Assembly (NCBI GenBank): GCA_947175325.1
Contig: CAMWME010000002.1
Coordinates: 152,679 to 216,678 of the forward strand
Length of the DNA: 64,000 nt
From: an uncultured Clostridia bacterium
Lineage (GTDB): Bacteria > Bacillota > Clostridia > Christensenellales > Borkfalkiaceae
Direction of reading: 5' to 3'
Positions 41,216 to 51,700 of the stretch are shown here, piece after piece. The notes under the pieces were generated by a model that saw only the letters and a program-made list of their open reading frames with translations, made no database searches and was not told the origin of the DNA. Positions within the stretch are counted from its first letter, which is position 1. The number at the start of each line of letters is the position of its first letter. Made by a program: the position numbers and the translations under genes.

Positions 41216-41695
41216 ATGAAAAACAGTATAAAAATCCACGCATCTAAAATTAAGAAAATGAAGGTGGAAATCAAAAAACTGAACGGTAAGGCGATTTTGC
41301 CTACTTACGGCAGCGAATACGCCGCGGGCGCGGATTTGTACGCTTGCCTCGATGAAGAAGTAACGATTAACCCGCACGAAACGGTTCTCGTTCCCACGGG
41401 GCTTGCAATCGAGCTTCCCCTCGGCTATGCGGGACTCATCTATGCAAGGAGCGGTCTTGCCACTAAAAAGGGACTTGCCCCCGCCAACAAAGTGGGTGTG
41501 GTCGACTGTGATTATCGCGGTGAAGTCAAGGTTGCCCTTCACAACCATTCGGAGCTGGCGCAGACGGTTGCCGCGGGTGAAAGGGTTGCACAGCTCGTAA
41601 TAACCCCTTATCTCACTGCTGAGTTCGTTGAAAAAGAAGAGCTTTCCGAAACGATTCGCGGCGGCGGCGGTTTCGGCTCAACCGGTACTAAGTAA
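41216..41695 (+). CDS. dut: Deoxyuridine 5'-triphosphate nucleotidohydrolase (dUTPase)
   Basis: A 159-residue trimeric dUTPase hydrolysing dUTP to dUMP, lowering uracil in DNA and feeding dTMP synthesis. Conserved motifs: AAGADLYA (1), ARSGLATKKGLA (2), GVVDCDYRGEVKV (3), RVAQLVI (4) and RGGGGFGSTG (5, the C-terminal arm). An internal ATG at 41258 would give a more standard length of 145, but AAAGGAAAA at 41202 supports ATG 41216. It is grouped with the nrd genes, also nucleotide metabolism. Confidence 0.95.
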   Translation: MKNSIKIHASKIKKMKVEIKKLNGKAILPTYGSEYAAGADLYACLDEEVTINPHETVLVPTGLAIELPLGYAGLIYARSGLATKKGLAPANKVGVVDCDYRGEVKVALHNHSELAQTVAAGERVAQLVITPYLTAEFVEKEELSETIRGGGGFGSTGTK

Positions 41696-41698
41696 TTA

Positions 41699-41724
41699 AA
41701 GCACGCTTAAAAGCGTGCTTTTTT
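41699..41724 (+). terminator. dut terminator
   Basis: AAGCACGCTT (41699-41708) and AAGCGTGCTT in a tight hairpin, followed by TTTTT. Confidence 0.85.
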
Positions 41725-41791
41725 ATTCGGCTTGTATATGCTGCGTATCTCTTCGTCGCGCAGCAATTAGATATAAATTTTTCGATTACTC

Positions 41792-41820
41792 TTGACGGCT
41801 CGGAATTTGCAGACTATAAT
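41792..41820 (+). promoter_or_regulatory. Promoter of the ROK kinase-rex unit
   Basis: TTGACG (41792-41797), 17-bp spacer, TATAAT (41815-41820); GGGGTG Shine-Dalgarno before ATG 41850. Confidence 0.75.
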
Positions 41821-41849
41821 ATAGATATAAAACGCTAAGGGGTGCAAGA

Positions 41850-42779
41850 ATGCTTTATATGGGTATAGACGTCGGCGGTACGACGGTTAAGGGTTTGATA
41901 ATCGACGAAAAGGGCAAAATTGTCTGTGAGGACAACGTTCCCACCCGCGTCGGTGAAGCGCTTAGCGGTTGTATTGAAGAGCTCGCCGATATTCTCGTGC
42001 AAAGGACGGGCAAAACTTACTCGCAAATTAGTGGAATAGGCGTCTGCAGCCCCGGAATCGTGGACGAAAACGGCGCGATAGTATTTTCGGGCAACCTTAA
42101 ATTGAAAAATTATCCCTTGAAGGAGCTGCTCACGAAACACCTTAACGTGCCCGTAAAGGTCTTAAACGACGCGAATGCTGCGGCGCTGGGCGAGGCGAAG
42201 TTCGGCGCGGGCAAGGGCTACAAAGACAGCGTTATGGTAACCCTCGGTACGGGCGTCGGCGGCGGCGTGGTTATCGGCGGCAAGCTTTTCGAAGGCAACA
42301 AAGGTGCCGGTACCGAGCTCGGACATATGGTTATAGAGCGCGGCGGCGTGGCTTGCACTTGCGGTAGGCGCGGCTGTTTCGAAGTTTACTGCTCGGCGCG
42401 TGCGCTTACGGCAAGAACCAAGTGGGCTATGGAGGAGGACACTTCTTCCGAAATGTGGAAGACCTACACCTTGGCAACGGCGGACGGCAGAACTGCGTTC
42501 GAGTATATGGATTGCGACAGAACGGCTCGCCTCGTGGTGGACTGGTACTTGAAGTACATGGCTTGCGGACTTGTAAACTTGGCGAACATTTTCCGCCCCG
42601 AAGTTATTTTAATCGGCGGCGGCGTGGCGGCGCAAGGCTCGCGCCTTACCATACCTTTGCAAAAACTTTTAAACGACGAACTTTTCGGCGGTACCGACTA
42701 CGCGCCCGTTAAAGTAGAATGTGCCTCGCTCGGCAATAGGGCGGGCGGCTACGGCGCGGTGGCGGCCGTCATGGAATAA
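41850..42779 (+). CDS. ROK family sugar kinase (glucokinase-like)
   Basis: A 309-residue ROK kinase, most likely phosphorylating glucose or a similar hexose. The N-terminal phosphate loop is MGIDVGGTTVKGLIIDEKG (about 3-21). LNDANAAALGEAKFGAGKG (catalytic Asp, about 107-125), TLGTGVGGGVVIGGKL and ELGHMVIERGG precede the zinc motif CTCGRRGCFEVYCSARAL (about 169-186), with CxCGxxGC intact. The C-terminus has IILIGGGVAAQG-like sequence. It has its own promoter, and rex starts 14 nt after its stop, linking sugar phosphorylation to redox control. Confidence 0.93.
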   Translation: MLYMGIDVGGTTVKGLIIDEKGKIVCEDNVPTRVGEALSGCIEELADILVQRTGKTYSQISGIGVCSPGIVDENGAIVFSGNLKLKNYPLKELLTKHLNVPVKVLNDANAAALGEAKFGAGKGYKDSVMVTLGTGVGGGVVIGGKLFEGNKGAGTELGHMVIERGGVACTCGRRGCFEVYCSARALTARTKWAMEEDTSSEMWKTYTLATADGRTAFEYMDCDRTARLVVDWYLKYMACGLVNLANIFRPEVILIGGGVAAQGSRLTIPLQKLLNDELFGGTDYAPVKVECASLGNRAGGYGAVAAVME

Positions 42780-42793
42780 GTATAGGTGATAAA

Positions 42794-43402
42794 ATGAAAA
42801 GCGACATACCCGTAACAAGCCTACAAAGGCTGCCCGTGTATTTAAACTACTTAAAATCTCTGACTTCCGACGGGTACATTTCGTCGGGGGCAATTGCGCG
42901 CGCCCTCGGAATGGGAGAGGTGCTTGTAAGAAAGGATTTGGCTTTCACATCTGCTCAAGGCAGAACGCGCGTCGGATATCTGCGTACGGAGCTTATAGCC
43001 GCGCTTGAAGACTACCTTGGCTGTAACGACAAAAAGAAGGCGGTTATTTTCGGTGCGGGCGAGCTTGGCAAAGCGCTTATGTCCTACAACGGATTCTCGA
43101 ATTACGGCATAGAAATCGTTGCCGCTTTTGACAACGACAGTGCGAAAGTTGGCACATATGTGGGGGGCAAACCCGTTTTTGACGTAGAAAGTGCCACCCA
43201 AAAGCTTGTAGAATTAAACCCTCGTCTTGCCGTGCTTTGTGTGCCCGCAAGCGTTGCTCAAGCGGTTGCAGATACGGTTATAAGCTGCAATATTAAGAAA
43301 ATTTTAAACTTTGCGCCCGTTTTACTTCATGTTGAGGACGGAGTAATCGTCAGAAACATTGACGTGGCGGCAAATTTGGCAATACTTTCAAGTATGATTT
43401 AA
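42794..43402 (+). CDS. rex: Redox-sensing transcriptional repressor Rex
   Basis: A 202-residue NADH/NAD+-sensing repressor that controls fermentation genes in Firmicutes. The N-terminal winged helix (SLQRLPVYLNYLKSL, YISSGAIARALGMGEVLVRKDLA) binds DNA. The Rossmann part has AVIFGAGELGKALMSYNGF (about 76-94) and IEIVAAFDNDSAKVG. AGGTGAT precedes the ATG. Copy 13 of the dispersed motif lies in the gene, encoding VGTYVGGK, a place where the family has VGxxxxGxPV. Confidence 0.95.
   Translation: MKSDIPVTSLQRLPVYLNYLKSLTSDGYISSGAIARALGMGEVLVRKDLAFTSAQGRTRVGYLRTELIAALEDYLGCNDKKKAVIFGAGELGKALMSYNGFSNYGIEIVAAFDNDSAKVGTYVGGKPVFDVESATQKLVELNPRLAVLCVPASVAQAVADTVISCNIKKILNFAPVLLHVEDGVIVRNIDVAANLAILSSMI
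43142..43168 (-). repeat. Dispersed element copy 13 (inside rex)
   Basis: Minus strand: GCCCCCCACATATGTGCC, then AACTTTCGC. Confidence 0.65.
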
Positions 43403-43409
43403 AGTCCCT

Positions 43410-43442
43410 AAAAGTGCGTTAATTAAGGCATATATTGGGGGC
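43410..43442 (-). repeat. Dispersed element copy 14
   Basis: Minus strand: GCCCCCAATATATGCC, then TTAATTAACGCACTTTT. It lies after rex. Confidence 0.7.
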
Positions 43443-43485
43443 AATCGCAGAAAACGGCCTATTTTTAAGCAAAAAAACGGTAATA

Positions 43486-43518
43486 AACCGCCCGCGGACG
43501 AGAAGTCCGCGGGCGGTT
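43486..43518 (+). terminator. rex terminator
   Basis: AACCGCCCGCGGAC (43486-43499), short loop, GTCCGCGGGCGGTT (43505-43518), then CTTTATAT. Confidence 0.8.
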
Positions 43519-43563
43519 CTTTATATACATACGGGCGCGCGCGTATCAATATATATAATATAT

Positions 43564-45096
43564 ATGGCAAAAACAACACCTGAAAAATTTCAGTCAAAAG
43601 GCGGGTTTATTCTTGCAAGTATCGGCGCGGCGGTGGGGCTCGGTAACGCACTGCGCTTCCCCGGGCTGTGCGCCAAGTACGGCGGCGGGGCGTTTCTGTT
43701 TATTTACTTTATAGCCCTCGTGGTTTTGGGGTTGCCCATTCTAAACGCCGAAATCGCGCTGGGCAGACGGGTGAAGGGCGGCGCGCCGAAATGTATGCGT
43801 AGCCTTCTTAAAGAACCGCGCGCAAAAAAGGCAGAACACTTGGGCTGGGCGTCGTGCATAAATTCGGTATTCACCGCATTAATTTACGCGGGGCTTGCGG
43901 GCTGGATAATTGCAACGGCGGTGACTGCCGTGCCGCTGTGCCTAAACGCACCCGCGCTTTCCGATACCGAAATAAGCGGTTTCTTTTTCAACGATATTTT
44001 ATCTGCAAGGGCGGACGGAGCTATCGACGGCTTTTCGCTTTTGGTGGCGGGATGCATACTCGTTGCGTGGGTTTTAATGTTTTTCTGCCTTAAAGGCGGG
44101 GCGGCTTCCCTTTCCAAAGCCGCAAAGTTCACCGTGGCTATTCCGATGGCCCTTTTAACCGCCCTAGCCGTGCGCGGACTTTTGTATAAAAACGCGCCGG
44201 AAGCCCTTTCCGCGCTGTTTATTCCCGATTTTTCAAAGCTTTCCAGCCCCGAGCTGTGGCTAACCGCCCTCGGGCAAGTGTTCTTTTCGCTTTCGATAGT
44301 GGTCGGAATAATGCCCGCATACGGCTCGTACTTGCCCGAAGGCACAAATATTTTCAAATGCTCGCTCGTTATAGCGGCGGCGGATTTCCTCGTTTCGGTG
44401 CTTGCGTCGGTCGTTCTTTTCACCACGTTATACGGCTGCGGACTTCAAAGCGAAATAGGCGCAAGCGGTATAATTACGGCGTTTGCGGTCTATCCCGTGG
44501 CGATAACGCGGCTTTTCGGCGGTTACCCCGCAATAAACGCGGCGGTGGGGGTGCTGTTTTATTCCTCGCTTGCAATGATGGCAATTCAGTCCGCTGTGTC
44601 TATGCTGGAAGCGTTTTTAAATCCTTTTTCCGAACAGCGCGGCAAGCCAAAAAAACGCCTTGCCGCCATAGTTTGCCTATGCGGTGCGCCGATAACGCTT
44701 ATCTTTGCAACCACCGCCGCGCCGACGGTCGTAGATATAAGTGATAGATTTATCAACTTTTACAACGTCTTGATTTTAGGGATTGCCGAATGCCTAATTA
44801 TTGGCACGAGCAAGCAAACGGGCGAGCTCGCCGACGAAATAAACAGATTCACGAAAAAGCCGAAAATGCCTAAAAAGGCTTTCGGGGTATCGGTAAAATT
44901 TTTATGCCCCGCCGTGCTTACGGGGCTGACGCTGTACGAAATTGTGCGTTTAGTTACCGCGGGGCTGGGGTACCCCTTGTGGTTGCAGATAGGCTTCGGG
45001 TGGGGACTTAGCCTCGTCGTTTTTGCAATTCCCGCCCTTTTAACGGCAAAAATTACCCCCCGCAATATATGGCGTCGAAAAAAATTGCACCCGTAA
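43564..45096 (+). CDS. Neurotransmitter:sodium symporter (NSS/SNF) family transporter
   Basis: A 510-residue secondary transporter of the NSS family (LeuT-like), probably importing an amino acid with sodium. The first helix carries the hallmark ASIGAAVGLGNALRFPGLCAKYGGGAFLFIY (sodium and substrate site, about residues 14-44), with about eleven more hydrophobic helices to the C-terminus. The frame extends upstream, but MAKTTPEKFQSKGGF at ATG 43564 is the family start and the extension overlaps the rex terminator. The -10-like TATAAT is very close (4 nt), so it could be leaderless, but no good -35 is seen. Confidence 0.93.
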   Translation: MAKTTPEKFQSKGGFILASIGAAVGLGNALRFPGLCAKYGGGAFLFIYFIALVVLGLPILNAEIALGRRVKGGAPKCMRSLLKEPRAKKAEHLGWASCINSVFTALIYAGLAGWIIATAVTAVPLCLNAPALSDTEISGFFFNDILSARADGAIDGFSLLVAGCILVAWVLMFFCLKGGAASLSKAAKFTVAIPMALLTALAVRGLLYKNAPEALSALFIPDFSKLSSPELWLTALGQVFFSLSIVVGIMPAYGSYLPEGTNIFKCSLVIAAADFLVSVLASVVLFTTLYGCGLQSEIGASGIITAFAVYPVAITRLFGGYPAINAAVGVLFYSSLAMMAIQSAVSMLEAFLNPFSEQRGKPKKRLAAIVCLCGAPITLIFATTAAPTVVDISDRFINFYNVLILGIAECLIIGTSKQTGELADEINRFTKKPKMPKKAFGVSVKFLCPAVLTGLTLYEIVRLVTAGLGYPLWLQIGFGWGLSLVVFAIPALLTAKITPRNIWRRKKLHP

Positions 45097-45124
45097 TATG
45101 TACAAGTTATGGTTTTTAATTTAT

Positions 45125-45161
45125 AACAGCCCCAAAACACGGCGTTTTGGGGCTGTTTTTT
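45125..45161 (+). terminator. Terminator of the NSS transporter
   Basis: CAGCCCCAAAAC (45127-45138) pairs with GTTTTGGGGCTG (45144-45155), then TTTTTT. Confidence 0.9.
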
Positions 45162-45166
45162 CAATT

Positions 45167-45200
45167 GCCCCCCATATATGTGCCGTTTAAGCGTGTTTTT
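45167..45200 (+). repeat. Dispersed element copy 15
   Basis: GCCCCCCATATATGTGCCG, then TTTAAGCGTGTTTTT. It is the last clear copy before the giant genes. Confidence 0.75.
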
Positions 45201-45342
45201 GCCTTAAAAACGGGCTAAAAAAGCGGCGAAAATTTTCACAAAATTCGTGTTCAAAATTAACATTTTTGGAAAAGGTGCCCAAATATGGCTTAATAAACTA
45301 ATAATTTTTTCACAAAAATTTTAAAAAATTCCGCGAAAATAG

Positions 45343-45371
45343 TTGTATTTCTTGAAATCGAGTGATATACT
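45343..45371 (+). promoter_or_regulatory. Predicted promoter of the giant gene
   Basis: TTGTAT (45343-45348), 17-bp spacer, TATACT (45366-45371). It leaves a leader of about 345 nt. Confidence 0.55.
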
Positions 45372-45416
45372 TAGCATACCACATTATTTCATTTACATAG
45401 CCATATTGCGGAATGC

Positions 45417-45443
45417 TACACTGCCCTAAGTGGGCGCAGTGTA
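45417..45443 (+). other. Leader hairpin
   Basis: ACACTGC (45418-45424) and GCAGTGT (45436-45442), with inner CCC/GGG pairing possible. Confidence 0.5.
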
Positions 45444-45493
45444 CAGTTTTGTAATAATTTTTTCATATGCAATTTTTGAAATGGTGTGGACCG

Positions 45494-45516
45494 AAAAGGT
45501 GCACACCTTTTTGTTT
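45494..45516 (+). terminator. Possible attenuator in the leader
   Basis: AAAAGGTG-CA-CACCTTTT followed by TGTTTT resembles an intrinsic terminator inside the leader of the giant gene. Confidence 0.45.
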
Positions 45517-45540
45517 TGTCCGTGAAAACGCACCTACTTG

Positions 45541-45576
45541 TCGGCTGGATTGCTTCGGCAAGCCTCGCAATGACGG
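45541..45576 (+). repeat. Palindromic intergenic repeat of a widespread type
   Basis: TGGATTGCTTCGGCAAGCC followed by TCGCAATGACGG. The outer ATTGC/GCAAT and inner GCTTCGGCAAGC self-complementarity match the well-known GTCATTGCGAG...GAAGCAATCC repeats found between genes in many bacteria. Only one copy is seen here. Confidence 0.55.
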
Positions 45577-45723
45577 AGGGGCGAAACACGGCGGTGAAAT
45601 AACGGTGGTAAAATCGCCGCTTTATGTGCAGAAGGCGGCAAAAGAAAAAAACAGAATTCAAAGAAAGCTGCCCTCTAACCTTTATTTTTATATAGGCGCG
45701 AGGGAGTAAGTGAGGTATGAATT

Positions 45724-48700
45724 ATGAATAAGTCAAGATACGGTAAGCTGAGTATAATCGTTATACTTATAGCAACGCTTTTTATAAGCGCGGCGATAGC
45801 TATATTCGGACTTGCAAAGACTGATGCAACGGGGGCGAATTCGTCCGCGGAAATTACCGCGCCCGAAAAAGACGCGTCCTCGGCAATCGCGAACGGTGAG
45901 GTTGCGGACGACGGCACAATCTCCGCACCCGAAGTAGAGGCAAAGGCAGCTACGACCTATACCGGTTTGACAACTGCAAACTGGAATAGCACGATAGCTT
46001 CTTCGGGCAACACGCTTGACGTTGTGGCCAACACTTCTATATCCACAACGGTGTTTAAAGTCCCCTCGGGCATAACTGCTTACCTTAGGGTAGCAAGCGG
46101 CTACACCGTAACCTTTACAAGCACGGGTCACTTTGAGGTTGAAGGCACCTTATACGTTTACGGCGGCGGCACCATAACGGCAAACTCTGCCGGCGGCAAA
46201 AACCACGGCTTCCACGTAAACGGCGGCACTTTGAATTTGGGCTACAGCGGTACTGGCGTAACCATTTCAAACTTCAAAGCGCCTACGGGAACTTCTGCAA
46301 GTACGATAGGTTCTAAAAAGGGCGGCGCCGTGTACGTTTACGGCGGCGGTACCTTCAATATGTCCCTCGGCACTATAAGCGGCAACACGGCGGCTGAAAA
46401 CGGCGGCGGCGTTGCCGTTGACAACGGCACGTTCAATATGACGGGCGGCTATATCCGCAGCAACACGGCAACGTATACGCCATCTTCTTCTGGCAGCGGC
46501 ACCCTTGTACCGAGTGTTGGCGTTTTGGGTGGTACTAGTTGTGGCGGCGGCGGCGTGTATATCGGTGACGCCGGTACGTTAAAAATGAGCGCCGGCACTA
46601 TAGGCGGTTCGTCCTCATATGCAAATCAAGCTACTAACAGTGCTGGCGGCGGCGGTGTTTATGTAGCCGCTGGCGGCACCTTTGAATTCAGCGGCGGTAC
46701 AATCAGCTATAATACTACTGCCAACGCCGGCGGCGGTGTATATGCTGGTTCGTCCTCCGGTTCGGGCGTCACTTTGCGCTCTACGTTTAAAATGACGGGC
46801 GGTACGATTAGCTATAATTCGGGGGTAACCGGCTCCAGCTCCGACTACCGCACCGGCGTCGACGGCGGCGGCGTTTATAATAGTGGCAATATGACAATGA
46901 GTGCCGGTACGATTAGCTACAACACGGTGCAGGCTTACGGCGGCGGTGTATACTCGGGTTCATATGGCACATTCACAATGAACGGCACGGCACAAATTAT
47001 CAACAACACGGCGGGCGGCGGCGGCGGCGTGTCTGGTGGTGTGGAGATGAGCGGCTCCGCAACGATAAGCGGCAACAAATCTACGGGTACCAGCAGTAGC
47101 AGCGACGGCGGATATATTCAACTTATCGGCAGCGGTAGTAACGGCGGCGGCGTGAATGGTAGTGTGAATATGAGCGGCGCTGCAAAGATTATCAACAACA
47201 CGTCAAACGGCGATGGCGGTGGTGTGCATGGAAATATCACAATGAGTAGCGGTACTATAAGTGGTAACAATGCACGCAACGGCGGCGGCGTATACGTCTC
47301 TGGTACCAACGTTGCCACGATAACGGGCGGTGTAATTACCAACAACACGGCAACCGCTGCCGGTGGCGGCGTATATGGCGGCAATGGTTCCTCACAGAAT
47401 GGTTGGGGCGGTAGCTATTTTACTTATTCTACAGTGAACATCAGCGGCGCGGCAAAAATCAGCGGCAACACGGCGGGCGGCAGCGGCGGCGGTGTGTTTG
47501 GGTACAGTAAATTCTATCTGGACGGCGGGGAAATCAGCGGCAACACGGCGGCTGCAAGCGGCGGCGGCGTTTGTTTAAGTACTAAGCACTCGTCGGCTGG
47601 TGTAGAAACGAGTACTTCTATAACCGGCATATTAACAATGACCGCCGGTACTATAAGCAACAACAAAGCAAACGGCACCGATACATATTCCGGTGGCGGC
47701 GGCGTGCACGCTGACGGCACCTTCTTGTACCAAAGCGAAATACAAATTACGATGTCGGGCGGTACGGTCAAAGGCAACACGGCACGCAACGGCGGCGGCA
47801 TGTTACTTTGTAATGGGAGCACGTTAGAAATGACGGGCGGTGAAATCTCCGGCAACACGGCAACTACAAGCGGCGGCGGTATTTATTCTTACGGTAACAG
47901 CTCTAGTTATGCAGCTTCGGTTACTTTAAGCGATAAGGCATTAATCACCCGCAACACAGCATCAGCAGCCGGCGGCGGCGTTTATTCGGGTGTGTACAGT
48001 ACTTTAACAATGGACGGCGGTGAAATCACCCGCAATACTACAACAATCGGTCCGGGCGGCGGCATTTATGCTTCCGGTTACGACTCGGCTGCAAGTACGG
48101 AAAACAACACCACCGTTACTATAAACGACGGTTTAATCAGTAGAAACGAAGCAACCGGCAACGGCGGCGGCGTGTTTTTTGATAGATGCTTGGCTGAAAT
48201 AACGGGCGGCGAAATTTCCGGCAACGTTGCAAAAGGCTCCGGTGGCGGCGGCGGTCTTAGCGTTTACGCCGGCACTGCCACGATGACTGGCGGCACAATT
48301 CAGAACAATACTGCAACAGCCGGTGGCGGCGGTGTGTTCGTCAATACCCTCGGCACGTTCACGTTGACCGACGGTACCATTACCGGCAATACGGCAAGAG
48401 AGGGCGGCGGCGTATACGTAAACGGCACGTTGGAAACCACGGGCGGCACCATTACCGAAAACACGGCGGGCGCCGGCGCGGGCGTTATGTTAAACGAGGG
48501 TACGGTTAAGCTTGGCGATACGGCGTATATCTATAACAACACTCAAAACGGATGCCAAAACAACTTGCTTACGGTGGTAGAAGGGGGCATAACCTTCTCT
48601 TCTATGCTCACCACTGGCGCAAAAATTGGCGTAATAGCAAAAACTATGGTCCTCACAAACGGGTTCACGGCTATCGGACACGTTGAGGACGATATAAAAA

Positions 48701-51700
48701 CTTACTTTACCAAAGACACTGCGGCGAACGTACTTTCGTACGTGGACGAAGAAATCGTCGTAACTTACGACGTCGTTGCCGGCTGGAACAATACGGTAAG
48801 CGAAAGCTTAAAGAACGGAACCACCGAAACGTTTATACTTTTCGAGGACTGGACGGCAGTCAACGGGTCCTTCGGTACGGGCGTAGGGTTCTGTGAAAAC
48901 GGCACCATTTTGGTTCCCAGCGGCAGCAAGGTTATTCTGAATATATTCAGATTTAATATTGACGGCGCGGGCGAGTCAAACAGCGTTATCCGCGTTGAAG
49001 GCAAGCTTGAAATTGCCGGCTCAACCGGTATAATCACGGGCGGCACGGCAAGTGCGGGCGGCGGCGTGTATATTTTCAGCGGCAGCCTTACCTTGTCAAG
49101 CGGCACGATTAGCGGCAACACGGCAAGCTACGGCGGCGGCGTGTACGTTGATAACGGCAGTGAATTTACTATGACGGGCGGCACTATCGCCCTCAACACG
49201 GTTACCGATAACGGTGCGGGCGTGTACGTAAATACTGGCTCGTTCACAATGAGCGGCGGCGTTATAGGCGGCAGCGAAGAAAACGCAAACACCGCAACCT
49301 TGCTTGGCGGCGGCGTATACCTCAACGTCAACGCAAGCTTTGAAATGAGCGGCGGCACTATTTCTTACAACGCGGCGCAAAGAGGCGCGGGTGTTTACGT
49401 AAGAAACGGCAGCTTCGCACTTTCAGACAGCGGCGCGGTCAGCTTGAACAACGCGACCTTGGGCGGCGGCGTTTACGTTGACGGCGGCTCGCTCACTATG
49501 ACGGGCGGCGCAATAAGCGAAAATGAAGCGGATACCGGCGCGGGCGTTTATATTTTGAGCGGCAGCGCGGCGGTAAGCGGCGGAGAAATTTCTTTAAACA
49601 AAGCAGATAACGGCGCGGGCGTGTACGTTGCGGGCGGTAAGCTTACCGTGTCCGGCGACGGGTTAATCAGCAAAAACGAAGCAACCGAAAACGGCGGCGG
49701 CGTGTACGTTGCGGACGGCAACACCCTTGAATTAAAGGGCGGCGAAATTTCCGAAAACACTGCACAAGCCGGCTTGGGCGTGTACGTCGACGGCGGCACG
49801 GTTGCAATTTCCGGCGGTAAAATAACGAAACATACGGCAGCGGCGGGCAATAACGGCGCGGGCGTTTATTTGGCAAGCGGCTCGGTTGAAATGAACGGCG
49901 GCGAAATTTCCGAAAACAAAGCGGATAACGGTGCGGGCGTTTATATTTTGAGCGGTTCGCTTGGAATTGCCGGCGGCAAAATCAGCGAAAACACGGCAAT
50001 TAGCGGTGCCGGCGTGTACGTTGCGGGCGGTACGCTTGCAATCGGCGGCGGCGAAATTTCCGAAAACACCACGACCGAGAACGGCGCGGGTGTGTATGTT
50101 GCTGGCGGCACGCTTACCGTATCTAACGACGCATTAATCAGCAAAAACGAAGCAACCGTAAACGGCGGCGGCGTGTACGTTGCGGAAAACGGCAGCGTTG
50201 AAATAAAAGGCGGCGCAATTTCCGAAAACAAGTCAAATACCGATGAGCTTGGTAACGGTGGCGGCGGCGTGTACGTTAGCGGCGGCACGGTTAATATGAC
50301 GGGCGGCAAAATCAGCGGCAACACTGCGGTTCGTGCCGGCGGCGGATTGAACGTCGGTAGCGGCACGTTCACAATGAACGGTGGTGAAATCAGCGGTAAC
50401 AAGGCAAATTACGGCGCGGGCGTTTACATTTTGAGCGGCAGCGCGACAGTGAAGAGCGGTAAAATAGGCGGTAACGAGGCTACGACAAGCGGCGGTGTAT
50501 ACGTTGCGGGTGGTAAGCTTGCAATAAACGGCGGCGAAATCAGCGGCAACACGGCAGTTTACGGCGGCGGCTTATATGTTACCGAAAACGGAACGGTCGA
50601 AATGACGGGCGGTTCCGTAAGCGGCAACACGGCGGAAAACGGCGGAGGCGTCCGCAACAACGGAACCTTTAAAATGAGCGGTGGCGCTATCAGTGATAAC
50701 ACTGCAACCGTAAACGGCGGAGGCTTGCACGTTTATACAGACGGAGAAGTCGAAATCAACGGCGGCGAAATCAGCGGTAACACCGCAACCGCAAACGGCG
50801 GCGGTGTGTACGTTGACGGCGGCGCGCTGGAAATGAAAGAAGGTACCGTTACGAACAACGCGGCGGTGCTCGGCGCGGGCGTGTACGTTGACAGCGGTGC
50901 GGTTACCGTTACGGGTACGGCAAGAATTATTTATAACGACGCAACCGAAAACGGCGGCGGTATTTACGTGAACGGTGCAAACGCTGCAACGTTAAACGAT
51001 ATCGGCGGTTACGTTTCCAACAACATGGCGGTTGTCGGCGGCGGTATTTACGTAGGCGGCGGCAACGCGGCAACGGTAACGGTCGGCGGGTATGCTGTGG
51101 TCGGTGAAAATACCGCGGCAACGTACGGCGGCGGCTTGGCTGTTTTAGGCGGCGCAAGCGTAGAGATTACGGACGATTCGTCCATTACTTATAATAAAGC
51201 GGAGAACGGCGGCGGCGCGTACGTAAGCGACGACGGCAGCGTCCTTGCGCTTACAAACGAAGGCGCGTTTACCTATAACAAGGCGATACTCGGCGGTGCG
51301 GTTTACGTAACCACGAGCGGTAGCTTTAATATGGGAAGCGGCACGCTTTCCGTCAACGAGGCGGAAAACGGCGGCGCGGTATACGTAAACAATGCAACCT
51401 TTACATTGAGCGACGGTGAAATAAGCGCAAATATCGTTTCGGAAAACGGCGGCGGTGTGTACGTATCCAGCGGCACGAGCACGTTCACAATGAACGGCGG
51501 CTTAATCGGCGGTGACGAAGCCGACCTTGCGAACAGCGCAGTGCTCGGCGGCGGCGTGTATGTTGCGGGCGGTAAAGCTACGCTTTCCGGTGGTAAAATA
51601 ACCGGCAACACGGCAACTTCCAACGGCGGCGGCGTGTACTTCTTTGCGGGTACGCTTGAGGCGTCCGGTAATCCCGAGATTAACGAAAATACCATGAACG

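Larger units (their letters stand above)
45201..45723 (+). other. Long intergenic leader of the giant surface-protein gene
   Basis: About 520 bp without a credible gene. It contains an AT-rich stretch, a promoter (45343-45371), a hairpin (45417-45443), a terminator-like hairpin (45494-45511), a palindromic intergenic repeat (45541-45576) and, at the end, GAGG before ATG 45724. Confidence 0.6.

Noticed and set aside
43435..43563. An N-terminal extension of the NSS transporter
   Set aside because: It would read through the rex terminator hairpin and adds residues absent from the family; ATG 43564 matches the family start.
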